A stretch of DNA of 64,000 bases from FEN-1219 sp963817615 (GCA_963817615.1 CAWFPH010000002.1:2182241-2246240); one strand, 5' to 3'. Positions 8,027-17,944 are shown, counted from the first letter of the stretch. Notes: generated from the sequence alone by a model not told the origin. Numbers and translations are program-made.

Positions 8027-9173
8027 CCCGGCTTGGGGCCGGCTCGACTCGATCGAAGACATCGTCGGCGCGATCCGCGCCGGCGAGATGGTGGTGATTC
8101 TCGACGACGAGGATCGCGAGAACGAGGGCGATCTGATCATGGCCGCGAGCAACGTGCGGGCCGAGGACATCAACTTCATGGCGCGCTACGGGCGCGGCTT
8201 GATCTGCCTGACTTTGACTCGACGGCGCTGCGAGCAGCTGCGGTTGCCGCTCATGGTCAGCAATACGGATATGCGCAAGACCACGAATTTCACGATCTCG
8301 ATCGAAGCGGCCGAGGGAGTCACGACGGGTATCTCGGCGCACGACCGGGCGCGCACCGTGCTCGCCGCCGTCGCGCCGAATGCAAGACCGGAAGACTTGC
8401 GCCAGCCCGGACACATATTCCCTCTGATGGCCCAGCCGGGCGGCGTTCTGACGCGAGCCGGTCATACGGAGGCGGGTTGCGACCTTGCCCGTCTCGCCGG
8501 CTGCGAGCCGGCGGCGGTCATTGTCGAGATCTTGAATGACGATGGCGCGATGGCGCGACGTGACGATCTGCTGAAGTTCGCGCGACGACATCGGCTCAAA
8601 ATCGGCACCATCGCCGACCTCATCGAATACCGCCTGCGCACCGAGGAATCGGTCGAGAAAATCGCGGAGCTCGAAGTCAAGACGGCGTTCGGGCCTTTTC
8701 GCTTGAGCTGCTTCGAGGACCATGTCAACCAAACGGTCCACCTGGCCCTAGTCCGCGGGCAAATCGATTCGACGACGCCCACGTTGGTTCGTGTGCATCG
8801 GCAGGACACGCTCGGCGACGCGCTGGGCATCGAGCATCGCAGCCTGCAGTGGCCGTTGCGCGAGGCGTTGCGCGAAATTGCAGAGCGCGATCATGGCGTG
8901 GTCGTAGTCTTGCGTCCGGAGGAGTCGGCCCGCGAGTTGATGACCGCCGTGCAGATGCTGGACAAGCAAGGACGCGATGCGAAGGCGGCGCGCGGTCGAG
9001 GAATGGATCTCAGGACGTTCGGCATCGGTGCCCAGATACTGCGTGCGCTCGGTGTACGCCGTATGCGAGTGATGAGCGCCCCTAAAACGATGCATGCGCT
9101 GTCCGGCTTTGGGCTCGAGGTCGTAGAGTACGTTTCTCCGGACACGGCCGAAAAGGGAAGCTCGAATGGATGA
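8004..9173 (+). CDS. ribB: 3,4-dihydroxy-2-butanone 4-phosphate synthase with degenerate GTP cyclohydrolase II-like C-terminus (RibBX type)
   Basis: The N-terminal half (about 1-205) is an intact DHBP synthase: DDEDRENEGDLIMAA (34-48), the acidic/metal loop, and RAGHTEAGCDLA (151-162). The C-terminal half (about 225-378) aligns with RibA but its zinc site is gone: where RibA has a C-x10-C-x-C motif after VRVH, this protein has Asp267, Arg279 and Leu281, and the GTP-binding region after GIGAQIL reads SAPK instead of TNNP. The C-terminus is therefore predicted inactive as a cyclohydrolase, like the RibBX fusions described in Shewanella. An active RibA must be elsewhere in the genome. Overlaps ribE and ribH. 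Confidence 0.93.
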   Translation: MVTRATTDPAWGRLDSIEDIVGAIRAGEMVVILDDEDRENEGDLIMAASNVRAEDINFMARYGRGLICLTLTRRRCEQLRLPLMVSNTDMRKTTNFTISIEAAEGVTTGISAHDRARTVLAAVAPNARPEDLRQPGHIFPLMAQPGGVLTRAGHTEAGCDLARLAGCEPAAVIVEILNDDGAMARRDDLLKFARRHRLKIGTIADLIEYRLRTEESVEKIAELEVKTAFGPFRLSCFEDHVNQTVHLALVRGQIDSTTPTLVRVHRQDTLGDALGIEHRSLQWPLREALREIAERDHGVVVVLRPEESARELMTAVQMLDKQGRDAKAARGRGMDLRTFGIGAQILRALGVRRMRVMSAPKTMHALSGFGLEVVEYVSPDTAEKGSSNG

Positions 9174-9645
9174 CCGGGTCAAGACGCTGGAAGGCGATTT
9201 CAATGCTCGTGGGTTGCGCTTCGGCATCGTCGCGTCGCGCTTCAACGACTTCATCGTCGACCGGCTGCTGGCGGCCGCCGTCGATACTTTGGGGAAGCAT
9301 GGCGTTGGCGTTGCCGATATAGAGGTCGTGCGCGTGCCCGGCGCGTTCGAGCTGCCGCTGGCGATCAAGAGGCTGGCGACGAGCGGCCGCTACAACGCAT
9401 TGATCGCGCTCGGTTGCGTCATTCGCGGTGCTACTCCGCATTTCGACTATGTCGCGGGCGAGGCGACCAAGGGAATCGCCGCCGCGATGCTCGCCCACGA
9501 CGTGCCGATCGGCTTCGGGCTGCTCACGGTCGACACCATCGAGCAAGCGATCGAACGCGCTGGGACGAAAGGCGGCAACAAAGGCGCCGATGCGGCCCTC
9601 GCGGCGATGCAAATGGCGAGCGTGCTGAGACAGCTGGAGCAATAA
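9166..9645 (+). CDS. ribH: 6,7-dimethyl-8-ribityllumazine synthase
   Basis: Condenses the RibD/phosphatase product with 3,4-dihydroxybutanone phosphate from RibB. 159 residues, usual length. Signatures: GIVASRFNDFI near the N-terminus, VPGAFELPLAI, ALGCVIRGATPHFDYVAGE with the catalytic His in TPHFD, and GLLTVDTIEQA followed by GGNKGADAA. Starts 8 bases inside the end of ribB, so the two products are translationally coupled. Forms the icosahedral or pentameric lumazine synthase in other bacteria. Confidence 0.97.
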   Translation: MDDRVKTLEGDFNARGLRFGIVASRFNDFIVDRLLAAAVDTLGKHGVGVADIEVVRVPGAFELPLAIKRLATSGRYNALIALGCVIRGATPHFDYVAGEATKGIAAAMLAHDVPIGFGLLTVDTIEQAIERAGTKGGNKGADAALAAMQMASVLRQLEQ

Positions 9646-9651
9646 CGCTTG

Positions 9652-10098
9652 GTGCGCACGGAAGGCGGTTCCAGGGGGCGGCACAGAGCGCGAGAGCTAC
9701 TGGTCAAAGCACTCTATCAATGGCAGTTGGCGGGGCATGCCGTCGCGGAGATCAGGGCGCAGTTCTCGACGCTTCCCGAGTTCGAGCGTTGTGATGCAGA
9801 GTATTTCGACTCCATGCTCCAAGCCGCAATCGAGAATGCTGCCGAGCTCGATTCGTTGATTGCGCGGCATGCCGCTCGCGGCCTCGATCAGCTCGATGCG
9901 GTGGGTCGTGCGATACTGCTGTTGTCGCTCGCGGAGCTAACAACTAGACGCGACGTGCCGCCGAAAGTCGTGATCAACGAAGCCATAGAGCTCGCAAAAC
10001 GGTACGGGCCGACCGACAGCTTTCGGTTCGTAAACGCGTTGCTCGACAAAGTCGTTCGCGAACGCCAACACCAGGCTCCGTCCGCCACGGGCAAATGA
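9652..10098 (+). CDS. nusB: Transcription antitermination factor NusB
   Basis: Partner of NusE (S10) at boxA of rRNA operons. About 148 residues, all-helical; family features are RHRARELLVKALYQWQL at the N-terminus, then DSLIARHAARGLDQLDAVGRAIL and PPKVVINEAIELAKRYG..SFRFVNALLDKV at the C-terminus. The frame also offers TTG at 9649; GTG at 9652 is preferred as the commoner start and the difference is one residue. Only a few bases after ribH; 3' end overlaps thiL (ATGA). ribH-nusB-thiL is a standard arrangement. Confidence 0.96.
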   Translation: MRTEGGSRGRHRARELLVKALYQWQLAGHAVAEIRAQFSTLPEFERCDAEYFDSMLQAAIENAAELDSLIARHAARGLDQLDAVGRAILLLSLAELTTRRDVPPKVVINEAIELAKRYGPTDSFRFVNALLDKVVRERQHQAPSATGK

Positions 10099-11048
10099 TC
10101 GGCGAGTTCGAGATCATCGAACGCTATTTCACGAGACCGTGCCACGATCCGGATGTCGTGCTCGGCGTCGGCGACGACGCAGCCGTGATCGACGTGTCCG
10201 GTCGCCTTGCCGTAACCGTGGACACGTTGGTCGAGGGTGTCCATTTCCCAGTCGGGATGCCGGCAAACTTGCTCGGTTATCGTTTGATGGCCGTGAATCT
10301 CAGCGATCTGGCCGCCATGGGTGCGGAGCCTCGCTGGTGCACGCTCGCGCTCACCGTGCCCAAGCCGGACGAGCTTTGGCTCGACGGGTTCAGCCGCGGC
10401 TTGTTCGACATGGCAGAGCGCCATGGCGTCTGTCTGCTCGGCGGAGACCTCACCCGCGGCCCGCTGATCGCGACCCTGCAGCTCATGGGTCGTGCGCCGA
10501 ACGGCCGCACCATGACGCGGGCGGGCGGCAATCTCGGCGACGACGTTTACGTGACCGGCACGCTCGGCGACAGCGCCGCGGGCATCTCCTTGATCGGGGA
10601 GCGAGCAAGCGCGCCTCCCGGGTCGGCCGCCGCTGCCCTGAAGGAGCGGTTTTACCGGCCCACGCCGCGCGTCAAGGAAGGGCTCGCCCTGCGGGGCTTG
10701 GCGAGCGCTGCGATCGACGTTTCGGACGGCTTGCTCGCAGATCTCGGACACGTTTGCAAGGCGAGCGGTTGCGGCGCCGTAATCGACGTCGAGCGAGTGC
10801 CGTTATCCGCGGAGCTGATGTCGTTGTTCCCGCCGCAGGATGCGCTCGCCCACGCGCTCGGTGGCGGTGACGACTACGAGCTTTGCTTCACGGCTCCGCC
10901 GTCGCGTGCCCAAGAGGTCGAAAGCGCGCTGGAGGCCTGCGGCACGAGCGTTCGGCGCGTCGGCCAGCTCGTAGCGGGACACGAGGTGCTCTGCCGCCGC
11001 GACGGTGAGTCGTTCGTGCCGCCGAAGCGTGGATACCGGCATTTCTGA
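10095..11048 (+). CDS. thiL: Thiamine-monophosphate kinase
   Basis: Phosphorylates thiamine monophosphate to the active diphosphate. 317 residues. N-terminal GEFEIIERYF, VVLGVGDDAAVID, VDTLVEGVHFP with metal-binding Asp residues, LGGDLTRGP, and C-terminal AIDVSDGLLADLGHV and GGGDDYELCFT are the family's conserved blocks. Start ATG overlaps the nusB stop. The 3' end overlaps pgpA. Confidence 0.97.
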   Translation: MIGEFEIIERYFTRPCHDPDVVLGVGDDAAVIDVSGRLAVTVDTLVEGVHFPVGMPANLLGYRLMAVNLSDLAAMGAEPRWCTLALTVPKPDELWLDGFSRGLFDMAERHGVCLLGGDLTRGPLIATLQLMGRAPNGRTMTRAGGNLGDDVYVTGTLGDSAAGISLIGERASAPPGSAAAALKERFYRPTPRVKEGLALRGLASAAIDVSDGLLADLGHVCKASGCGAVIDVERVPLSAELMSLFPPQDALAHALGGGDDYELCFTAPPSRAQEVESALEACGTSVRRVGQLVAGHEVLCRRDGESFVPPKRGYRHF

Positions 11049-11541
11049 CGGGAAACATTCGCGGCCCGGTCTCCGCGTTTTGCGCGATCCTGTGCATTTT
11101 CTCGCGTTCGGCTTCGGCGCCGGTCTCGTGCCGCGGGCGCCGGGCACCGCGGGCAGTGTGCTCGGGCTCGTGCCCGCGTGGTTCATGTTCGCCGCGCCGT
11201 TGTCTTGGCGAATCGCGGTTGTCGCGCTGCTGGCGCTCCTCGGTGTCTTGATATGCGGAGCGAGCGCGCGCCGCCTCGGCGTCCACGATCATCGCGGCAT
11301 CGTGCTCGACGAGGTCGTCGGCATGTTCGCGAGCTCGCTTGCGATGCCGTCGAGGAGTCTCGCATGGCTCATATTAGCCTTTGTTCTATTTAGATTTTTC
11401 GACGTCGTCAAACCCTGGCCGATCCGCGATGTGGATCACAGATTGGCCGGAGGCGCGGGCATTATGCTTGATGACCTAATGGCCGCGCTCTATGTCGCGG
11501 TCTGCCTCCAGACGCTGCGGATCTTGTTGCCGACGACATAA
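11029..11541 (+). CDS. pgpA: Phosphatidylglycerophosphatase A
   Basis: Dephosphorylates phosphatidylglycerophosphate to phosphatidylglycerol at the inner membrane. About 170 residues with several membrane segments (residues near LSWRIAVVALLALLGVLIC and LAWLILAFVLFRFFDVV). Conserved motif blocks: FGAGLVPRAPGTAGS near the N-terminus, DHRGIVLDEVVGMF and RFFDVVKPWPI. I chose GTG at 11029 because homology starts shortly after; the frame is open from an ATG at 11005. It overlaps thiL by 20 bases and completes the long operon that begins at 3398. Confidence 0.93.
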   Translation: MDTGISDGKHSRPGLRVLRDPVHFLAFGFGAGLVPRAPGTAGSVLGLVPAWFMFAAPLSWRIAVVALLALLGVLICGASARRLGVHDHRGIVLDEVVGMFASSLAMPSRSLAWLILAFVLFRFFDVVKPWPIRDVDHRLAGGAGIMLDDLMAALYVAVCLQTLRILLPTT

Positions 11542-11546
11542 ACCTC

Positions 11547-12860
11547 ATGGTGCAGGCCAAAGCCCAAGTCGCCGCAGGCAAACGCCGCGACGTGCCGGAT
11601 CGTATCGGCAAGTACGTCATCATCAACGAGGTCGGTCAGGGCAGCACGGGCAGAGTATTTCTGTCGCACGACCCTTATTACGGTCGCGACGTAGCGATCA
11701 AGCTCTACAACATCGAAAACGAGGAAGACGAGCAGAAGGCTCGCGTCACTCGCAAGATGTTCTTCAACGAAGCCCAGATGATGGGCCGTTTGCAGCACCC
11801 GAACATCTTGCCCATCTACGATGCGGGCGAAGAGAACGGCAGCTACTACGTCGTCACGGAGCACGTGCACGGCGCCCGCACGCTCGCGGCCTATTGCCGG
11901 CCCGACAATTTGCTGCGCACGGACGACGTCGTCGAGATCATGTTCAAATGCGCGAAGGGACTTCACTACGCCCACAGCCGAGGCGTGATTCATCGCGACG
12001 TGAAGCCGAGCAACATCATGCTCACCCTCGACAACGACGTGCGTGTGATCGATTTCGGCATCGCGCTGATCAAAGACTCCGACATTTCGCGGATCGAGGG
12101 AATCGCCGGTAGCCCGAGCTATATGTCGCCGGAGCAAGTGCAATCGGCCGAGATCACACCGTGCTCCGACATTTATTCTCTCGGTGCCGTGATGTACGAG
12201 CTGCTGACGGGCTTTCGGCCCTTTCGCGCCAACAGCCTGAGTAAACTGCTTCACCAGATCGTGTACGCGACGCCGGCGCCGATTCACACCCTGCGCGACG
12301 GCATCCCGGAGGAGCTCGAAGAAGTCGTGATGACGGCGCTGCGGAAGGAGCCCGACAAGCGATTCGCGACCGGTCTCGAGTTCGCAGGAGCCCTCACGCG
12401 TCTGCATCAGACGCTTCGCAGCCAATACGATCGTCTCGACAAGCAGGAGCAGTTCGATCTCCTGCGCAAGCTGCGCTTCTTCCACGATTTCTCGCACTCG
12501 GAGATTTGGGAAGTGCTGCGCGCGAGCGAGTGGTGCACGTATCAGCCGAACGACGAGATCATCCGCGAGGGCGAGCTCGACGATCGTTTCTACATCATCG
12601 TTGCCGGGTCTGTGAGCGTGCAGTCCGGACGTCGGCAGATCGGCGTGCTGTCGGACGGCGACTGTTTCGGCGAAACAAGCTACGTGCGCGGTGCCCGCCG
12701 CACGGCGACGATCAGCGCGACCACGCCCGTTACGCTCGTGCGTGTGAGCTCGACGCTGCTCGAGCAAGCATCGTCGGCTTGCCAGCTGCGCTTCAACAAG
12801 GTCTTCCTACGTTCGCTGATCGAGCGGTTGCAGGGCGTCGCCGCCACGCCGGCCGGTTAG
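11547..12860 (+). CDS. Ser/Thr protein kinase with C-terminal cyclic-nucleotide-binding domain
   Basis: 437 residues. The N-terminal Hanks-type kinase (about 22-290) looks active: glycine loop GQGSTG (30-35), Lys52 in VAIKLY, Glu75 of helix C, His149-Arg-Asp151 with KPSN, Asp169-Phe-Gly171, and SPSYMSPEQ (189-197). A linker (290-305) leads to a cNMP-binding barrel (about 308-430) with GELDDRFYIIVAGSV, FGE (374-376) and RRTAT (384-388), corresponding to the phosphate-binding cassette; Arg385 is in the expected position. No membrane segment is evident, so it is probably cytosolic. It follows pgpA by 5 bases and may be read from the same transcript. The obvious inference is a kinase gated by a cyclic nucleotide; no substrate or phosphatase is next to it. 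Confidence 0.9.
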   Translation: MVQAKAQVAAGKRRDVPDRIGKYVIINEVGQGSTGRVFLSHDPYYGRDVAIKLYNIENEEDEQKARVTRKMFFNEAQMMGRLQHPNILPIYDAGEENGSYYVVTEHVHGARTLAAYCRPDNLLRTDDVVEIMFKCAKGLHYAHSRGVIHRDVKPSNIMLTLDNDVRVIDFGIALIKDSDISRIEGIAGSPSYMSPEQVQSAEITPCSDIYSLGAVMYELLTGFRPFRANSLSKLLHQIVYATPAPIHTLRDGIPEELEEVVMTALRKEPDKRFATGLEFAGALTRLHQTLRSQYDRLDKQEQFDLLRKLRFFHDFSHSEIWEVLRASEWCTYQPNDEIIREGELDDRFYIIVAGSVSVQSGRRQIGVLSDGDCFGETSYVRGARRTATISATTPVTLVRVSSTLLEQASSACQLRFNKVFLRSLIERLQGVAATPAG

Positions 12861-12899
12861 CGGACGGGGCGGCAAGCGCGCTCGTCGGCGCGTCGAGTC

Positions 12900-13154
12900 T
12901 CAGCCGTCGCTGTCTGGGGGCGGGTCGAATGGCACCGGTTCCGCCTGCTCGGTGCGCTTCAACAGGATCTCGACCTTTTGCTCGGCCTCGTGCAGCGCCG
13001 CCTGACACTGACGTGTCAGCTTCACGCCGCGCTCGAACTCCCGTAGCGCCTGCTCGAGCGGCAGCTCGCCGCTTTCGAGACGGGCGATGAGAGCCTCCAA
13101 CTCCTCGAGCGATTTCTCGAGGCTTCCCAAACTCGGATCGGTCGGCGTGCTCAT
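12900..13154 (-). CDS. xseB: Exodeoxyribonuclease VII small subunit
   Basis: XseB (84 residues from the ATG at 13154) packs with XseA to form exonuclease VII, which degrades single-stranded DNA to oligonucleotides. Family core: SLEELEALIARLESGELPLE followed by ALREFERGVKLTRQCQ and AEQKVEIL. The open frame extends to 13193 but homology supports the internal start MSTPTDPS. It stands alone: the usual downstream ispA and dxs are absent, because the next gene (kinase fusion) converges on it 39 bases away. The minus-strand promoter must lie in the 190 bases shared with the divergent rubrerythrin promoter. Confidence 0.9.
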   Translation of the reverse strand: MSTPTDPSLGSLEKSLEELEALIARLESGELPLEQALREFERGVKLTRQCQAALHEAEQKVEILLKRTEQAEPVPFDPPPDSDG

Positions 13155-13234
13155 GATGCCGAAGCGGCGCCCAATGTGAAGAGGGGCCGCCACCGTACAC
13201 AGTCCGATCGCTTGCGGTCAAACTAGGCCCACGG

Positions 13235-13263
13235 TTGACGGTATCTCGACGCGGCGCTAGATT
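13235..13263 (+). promoter_or_regulatory. Sigma-70-type promoter of the rubrerythrin cluster
   Basis: TTGACG (13235-13240), a 17-base spacer and TAGATT (13258-13263) make a good vegetative promoter, with a predicted start near 13270, about 75 bases before the rubrerythrin ATG. It is one of the clearest promoters in the window and is followed immediately by a palindrome. Assigned by eye; no transcript data. Confidence 0.6.
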
Positions 13264-13271
13264 ACCGTCCA

Positions 13272-13286
13272 TTAGACCAAGTCTAA
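13272..13286. promoter_or_regulatory. Palindromic operator candidate TTAGAC-N3-GTCTAA
   Basis: A perfect 6-base inverted repeat with a 3-base centre, placed just downstream of the -10 box and over the predicted transcription start of the rubrerythrin gene. That position suits a repressor that senses peroxide, iron or redox state. It resembles, but does not match, the iron-control type palindromes of Fur-family regulators known to me, so I name no regulator. Confidence 0.5.
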
Positions 13287-13345
13287 ATGAGGTGGGCTAA
13301 AGTCCTGCCGCGTCCTTTTTTCGGCCCGCTTTTTTCGGAGGAACG

Positions 13346-13765
13346 ATGAAACTCAAAGGCACCCAGACCGAGCAAAACCTGAAGGACGCCTTCGCCGGCG
13401 AATCCCAAGCGAATCGCCGCTATTTGTACTTCGCCGCGAAGGCCGATGTCGAAGGCTATAACGACGTGGCGGCCGTGTTCCGTTCGACTGCAGAAGGCGA
13501 GACGGGGCACGCGCACGGGCATCTCGAGTACCTCGAGGCAGTAGGCGATCCCGCGACGGGTCTGCCGATCGGCGCGACCAACTGGAATCTCAAGGCCGCA
13601 ATCGCGGGTGAGACGCACGAGTACAGCGACATGTATCCCGGCATGGCCAAAGCGGCCCGAACGGAAGGTTTCGAGGAAATCGCAGATTGGTTCGAGACGC
13701 TCGCCAAAGCGGAGCGATCGCATGCGAACCGTTTTCAGAAGGCTCTCGACGCGCTGGACGAGTGA
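13346..13765 (+). CDS. Rubrerythrin (diiron domain only)
   Basis: 139-residue four-helix diiron protein for peroxide detoxification. Carboxylate ligands are in AGESQANRRYLYFA (Glu19), STAEGETGHAHGHLE, AAIAGETHEYSDMY and AKAERSHANRF, giving the ExxH pairs of the family. The C-terminal rubredoxin domain of classical rubrerythrin is absent, so electrons must come from another protein, plausibly the Fe-S protein encoded next. A strong GGAGGAA lies 8-9 bases before the ATG. Rubrerythrin, HdrD-like protein and DUF3501 form a recurrent gene cluster in proteobacteria. Confidence 0.94.
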   Translation: MKLKGTQTEQNLKDAFAGESQANRRYLYFAAKADVEGYNDVAAVFRSTAEGETGHAHGHLEYLEAVGDPATGLPIGATNWNLKAAIAGETHEYSDMYPGMAKAARTEGFEEIADWFETLAKAERSHANRFQKALDALDE

Positions 13766-13780
13766 GCCGCGCGCTGATGC

Positions 13781-13812
13781 ACCGCTCGAGGCGGCCTAGC
13801 CGCCCGAGCGGT
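13781..13812 (+). terminator. Strong hairpin between rubrerythrin and the Fe-S gene
   Basis: ACCGCTCG-(a)-GGCGG pairs with CCGCC-CGAGCGGT across a 5-base loop: 13 base pairs with one bulged A. No T-tract follows, so it may be an attenuator or an mRNA 3'-end stabiliser that raises rubrerythrin expression over the downstream genes rather than a complete terminator. Confidence 0.5.
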
Positions 13813-13835
13813 TCGCGTCACCGAGATCGACCTAT

Positions 13836-15179
13836 ATGAACGATCGCACCGGGACTCGCCGCGAAGGTAGCCTCGAGGCGCCGACTCGGCATCCCGTCGA
13901 GTGGCGCGGCCCGCAATTCACGGATGCCGCGGCGCTCGATGCGGAGCTCGCCCGCGTCTTCGACATTTGTCACGGCTGTCGGCGGTGCTTCAGCCTCTGC
14001 CAATCGTTTCCGACGTTGTTCGATGCGGTCGATGCCACCGATAGCGGAGAGCTGCACGACGTTCCCAAGAAGGCTTACTGGCAGGTCGTCGAGCACTGCT
14101 ATCTCTGCGACATGTGCTACATGACGAAATGTCCGTACGTGCCGCCGCACGAGTGGAATGTCGATTTTCCGCACTTGATGTTGCGTGCCAAAGTTGCCCG
14201 CTTCAAGGACGGCAAAGCCTCGGCGCGCGACAAATTCCTGAGTGCCACCGACGCGGTCGGCAACCTGGCCGGCATCCCCGTCGTTGCCCAGGCGGTCAAC
14301 GCGGTGAACGGCTCGAAACTGGGGCGCAAGGTGCTGGAGAGCACGCTCGGCGTGCACCACGATGCACCGTTGCCGGTCTATCACTCGCGCAGCGCACGGA
14401 AGCGATTGAAGAGTCGAATAGGGAAGGTGGCCGAGGCGAATCCCGCGGGGGAAACGACAGGGCGAGTGGTCCTGTTCGCGACATGCTACGGCAACCGTAA
14501 CGAGCCGACGCTCGTCGAGGATCTCGTCGCGGTGTTCGAGCACAACGAGATCGCCGTCGCTCTGCCGATGCAGGAGCGCTGTTGCGGAATGCCGAAGCTC
14601 GAGCTCGGCGACCTCGAGGCCGTCGATCGCTTGATGCGCACGAATATCGCGGAGCTCGACCGCTGGGTGCGCGAAGGCTACGACCTGACTGCGGTGATTC
14701 CCTCGTGTGTGTTGATGTTCAAGCAGGAGTTGCCGCTGCTGTACCCCGAAGATCCCCGCGTACGGCGCGTCGCCGACGCCTTCTACGATCCGTTCGAATA
14801 TCTGATGCTGCGCCACCGCGACGGCAAGCTGAAAACGGACTTCTCAGCGCAGCTCGGTGCAATCAGTTACCAAGTGCCGTGCCACCTTCGTGTTCAAAAC
14901 ATGGGTCTCAAGACCAAAGAGGTTCTGGAGCTGGTTCCGAATACCGACGTCAAGGCGATCGAGCGCTGCTCGGGTCACGACGGCACCTACGCGGTGAAGA
15001 CGGAGTACCGGGAGTCCTCGCGAAAGATCGCTCGCCCGGTCGCCCGCCAAGTCGACGAGGGCAACGCGCAGCATTTCACCAGCGACTGTCCGATGGCGGC
15101 AGCGCAGATCGCTTCGGTGGCGAAGCATGCCGAGCCTACACATCCGATCCAGTTGCTGCGCCGCGCGTACGGCATCTGA
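13836..15179 (+). CDS. Heterodisulfide-reductase/GlpC-like Fe-S electron-transfer protein
   Basis: 447 residues. Two [4Fe-4S] ferredoxin-type motifs at the N-terminus: Cys45/48/51/55 (CHGCRRCFSLC) and Cys88/91/94/99 (CYLCDMCYMTKC). The C-terminal half has CCG-domain cysteines as in HdrB/HdrD and GlpC: ATCYGNRNEP, ERCCGMPKLELGD, VPCHLRVQNMG and ERCSGHDGTYAVK, which in HdrB bind a non-cubane cluster. No membrane anchor is evident. Located between rubrerythrin and DUF3501, it probably feeds electrons to the diiron protein; that role is inferred from association, not shown. Confidence 0.88.
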   Translation: MNDRTGTRREGSLEAPTRHPVEWRGPQFTDAAALDAELARVFDICHGCRRCFSLCQSFPTLFDAVDATDSGELHDVPKKAYWQVVEHCYLCDMCYMTKCPYVPPHEWNVDFPHLMLRAKVARFKDGKASARDKFLSATDAVGNLAGIPVVAQAVNAVNGSKLGRKVLESTLGVHHDAPLPVYHSRSARKRLKSRIGKVAEANPAGETTGRVVLFATCYGNRNEPTLVEDLVAVFEHNEIAVALPMQERCCGMPKLELGDLEAVDRLMRTNIAELDRWVREGYDLTAVIPSCVLMFKQELPLLYPEDPRVRRVADAFYDPFEYLMLRHRDGKLKTDFSAQLGAISYQVPCHLRVQNMGLKTKEVLELVPNTDVKAIERCSGHDGTYAVKTEYRESSRKIARPVARQVDEGNAQHFTSDCPMAAAQIASVAKHAEPTHPIQLLRRAYGI

Positions 15180-15207
15180 GCAGGTCGGCTCGAGGAGGGC
15201 GGTGCGA

Positions 15208-15789
15208 ATGAAGAAGCTCGAAGTTGCCGACCTGTTTTCGCTCGAGGAGTACCACCGGCGACGGGCCGCCTTTCGCGCTCAGGTTCTCGCGCACAAGCGC
15301 GATCGGCAGGCTGCCATTGGACCGAACGTTACGTTGTATTTCGAAGATCGGCTCACGATGCAGTATCAGGTACAGGAGATGCTGCGCGTCGAGCGAATCT
15401 TCGAGTCGGAGGCGATTCAGGAGGAGCTCGATTCCTACAATCCTCTGATCCCGGACGGCGCCAACCTCAAGGCGACGATGATGCTCGAGTATCCCGACGT
15501 CACGGAACGGCGGGAAGCGCTGCAGCGGCTCGCTGGAATCGAGCATGCGGCATATCTCGAGGTGGACGATCTCGGTCGCATCGCCGCGCATGCCGATGAG
15601 GATCTCCCGCGCAGCGACGACGACAAGACATCCGCCGTGCACTTTCTGCGCTTCGAGCTCGACGCCGCCATGAGCGCGGCGCTGAAGGGCGGCGCGGCAC
15701 TCGCGCTGGGAGTCGATCACCCGCACTACCGCTACACGCTGAACGCACCCGCGGCGCTCGTCGCGGCGTTGGCCGCGGACCTCGACTGA
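15208..15789 (+). CDS. DUF3501 family protein
   Basis: 193 residues from ATG 15208, chosen for the GAGGAGGG Shine-Dalgarno 9-10 bases upstream and the family N-terminus MKKLEVADLFSLEEYHRRR. Other conserved-looking blocks: VTLYFEDRLTMQYQVQEMLR, EEELDSYNPLIPDG, MMLEYPDV and VHFLRFEL. Function unknown; the family travels with rubrerythrin and HdrD-like Fe-S proteins, as here, so a role in peroxide or redox stress is likely. No cofactor motif is visible. Confidence 0.85.
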   Translation: MKKLEVADLFSLEEYHRRRAAFRAQVLAHKRDRQAAIGPNVTLYFEDRLTMQYQVQEMLRVERIFESEAIQEELDSYNPLIPDGANLKATMMLEYPDVTERREALQRLAGIEHAAYLEVDDLGRIAAHADEDLPRSDDDKTSAVHFLRFELDAAMSAALKGGAALALGVDHPHYRYTLNAPAALVAALAADLD

Positions 15790-15888
15790 GGTACACGCGC
15801 GCTTTACTTGCACGCGGTCGAACGCGCTACAATCGCGCCGGCTTCGCAGCAACTCGGTCAGCGGCCGACCGAGCGCGGTGCCGAATCG

Positions 15889-17781
<1,893 letters not shown>

Positions 17782-17944
17782 CGGGCCGTCGATGCAGCGG
17801 CTCGGTCTGCCGCCACGGGTGTGGTGGCGCTCTTATGGAGATCCTCGAAGTCGCCGGCGCCTGCGGACGGGCCTCGGGCGCTTCGACGGACTCGCTCAAT
17901 AGCGCCGCAGCATGGCGCATCGTTCAGGGGAACGAGGTAAACGA

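Noticed and set aside
13003..13020. CTGACAC-N4-GTGTCAG inverted repeat
   Set aside because: Lies inside xseB coding sequence with no gene start nearby; most simply a codon coincidence.
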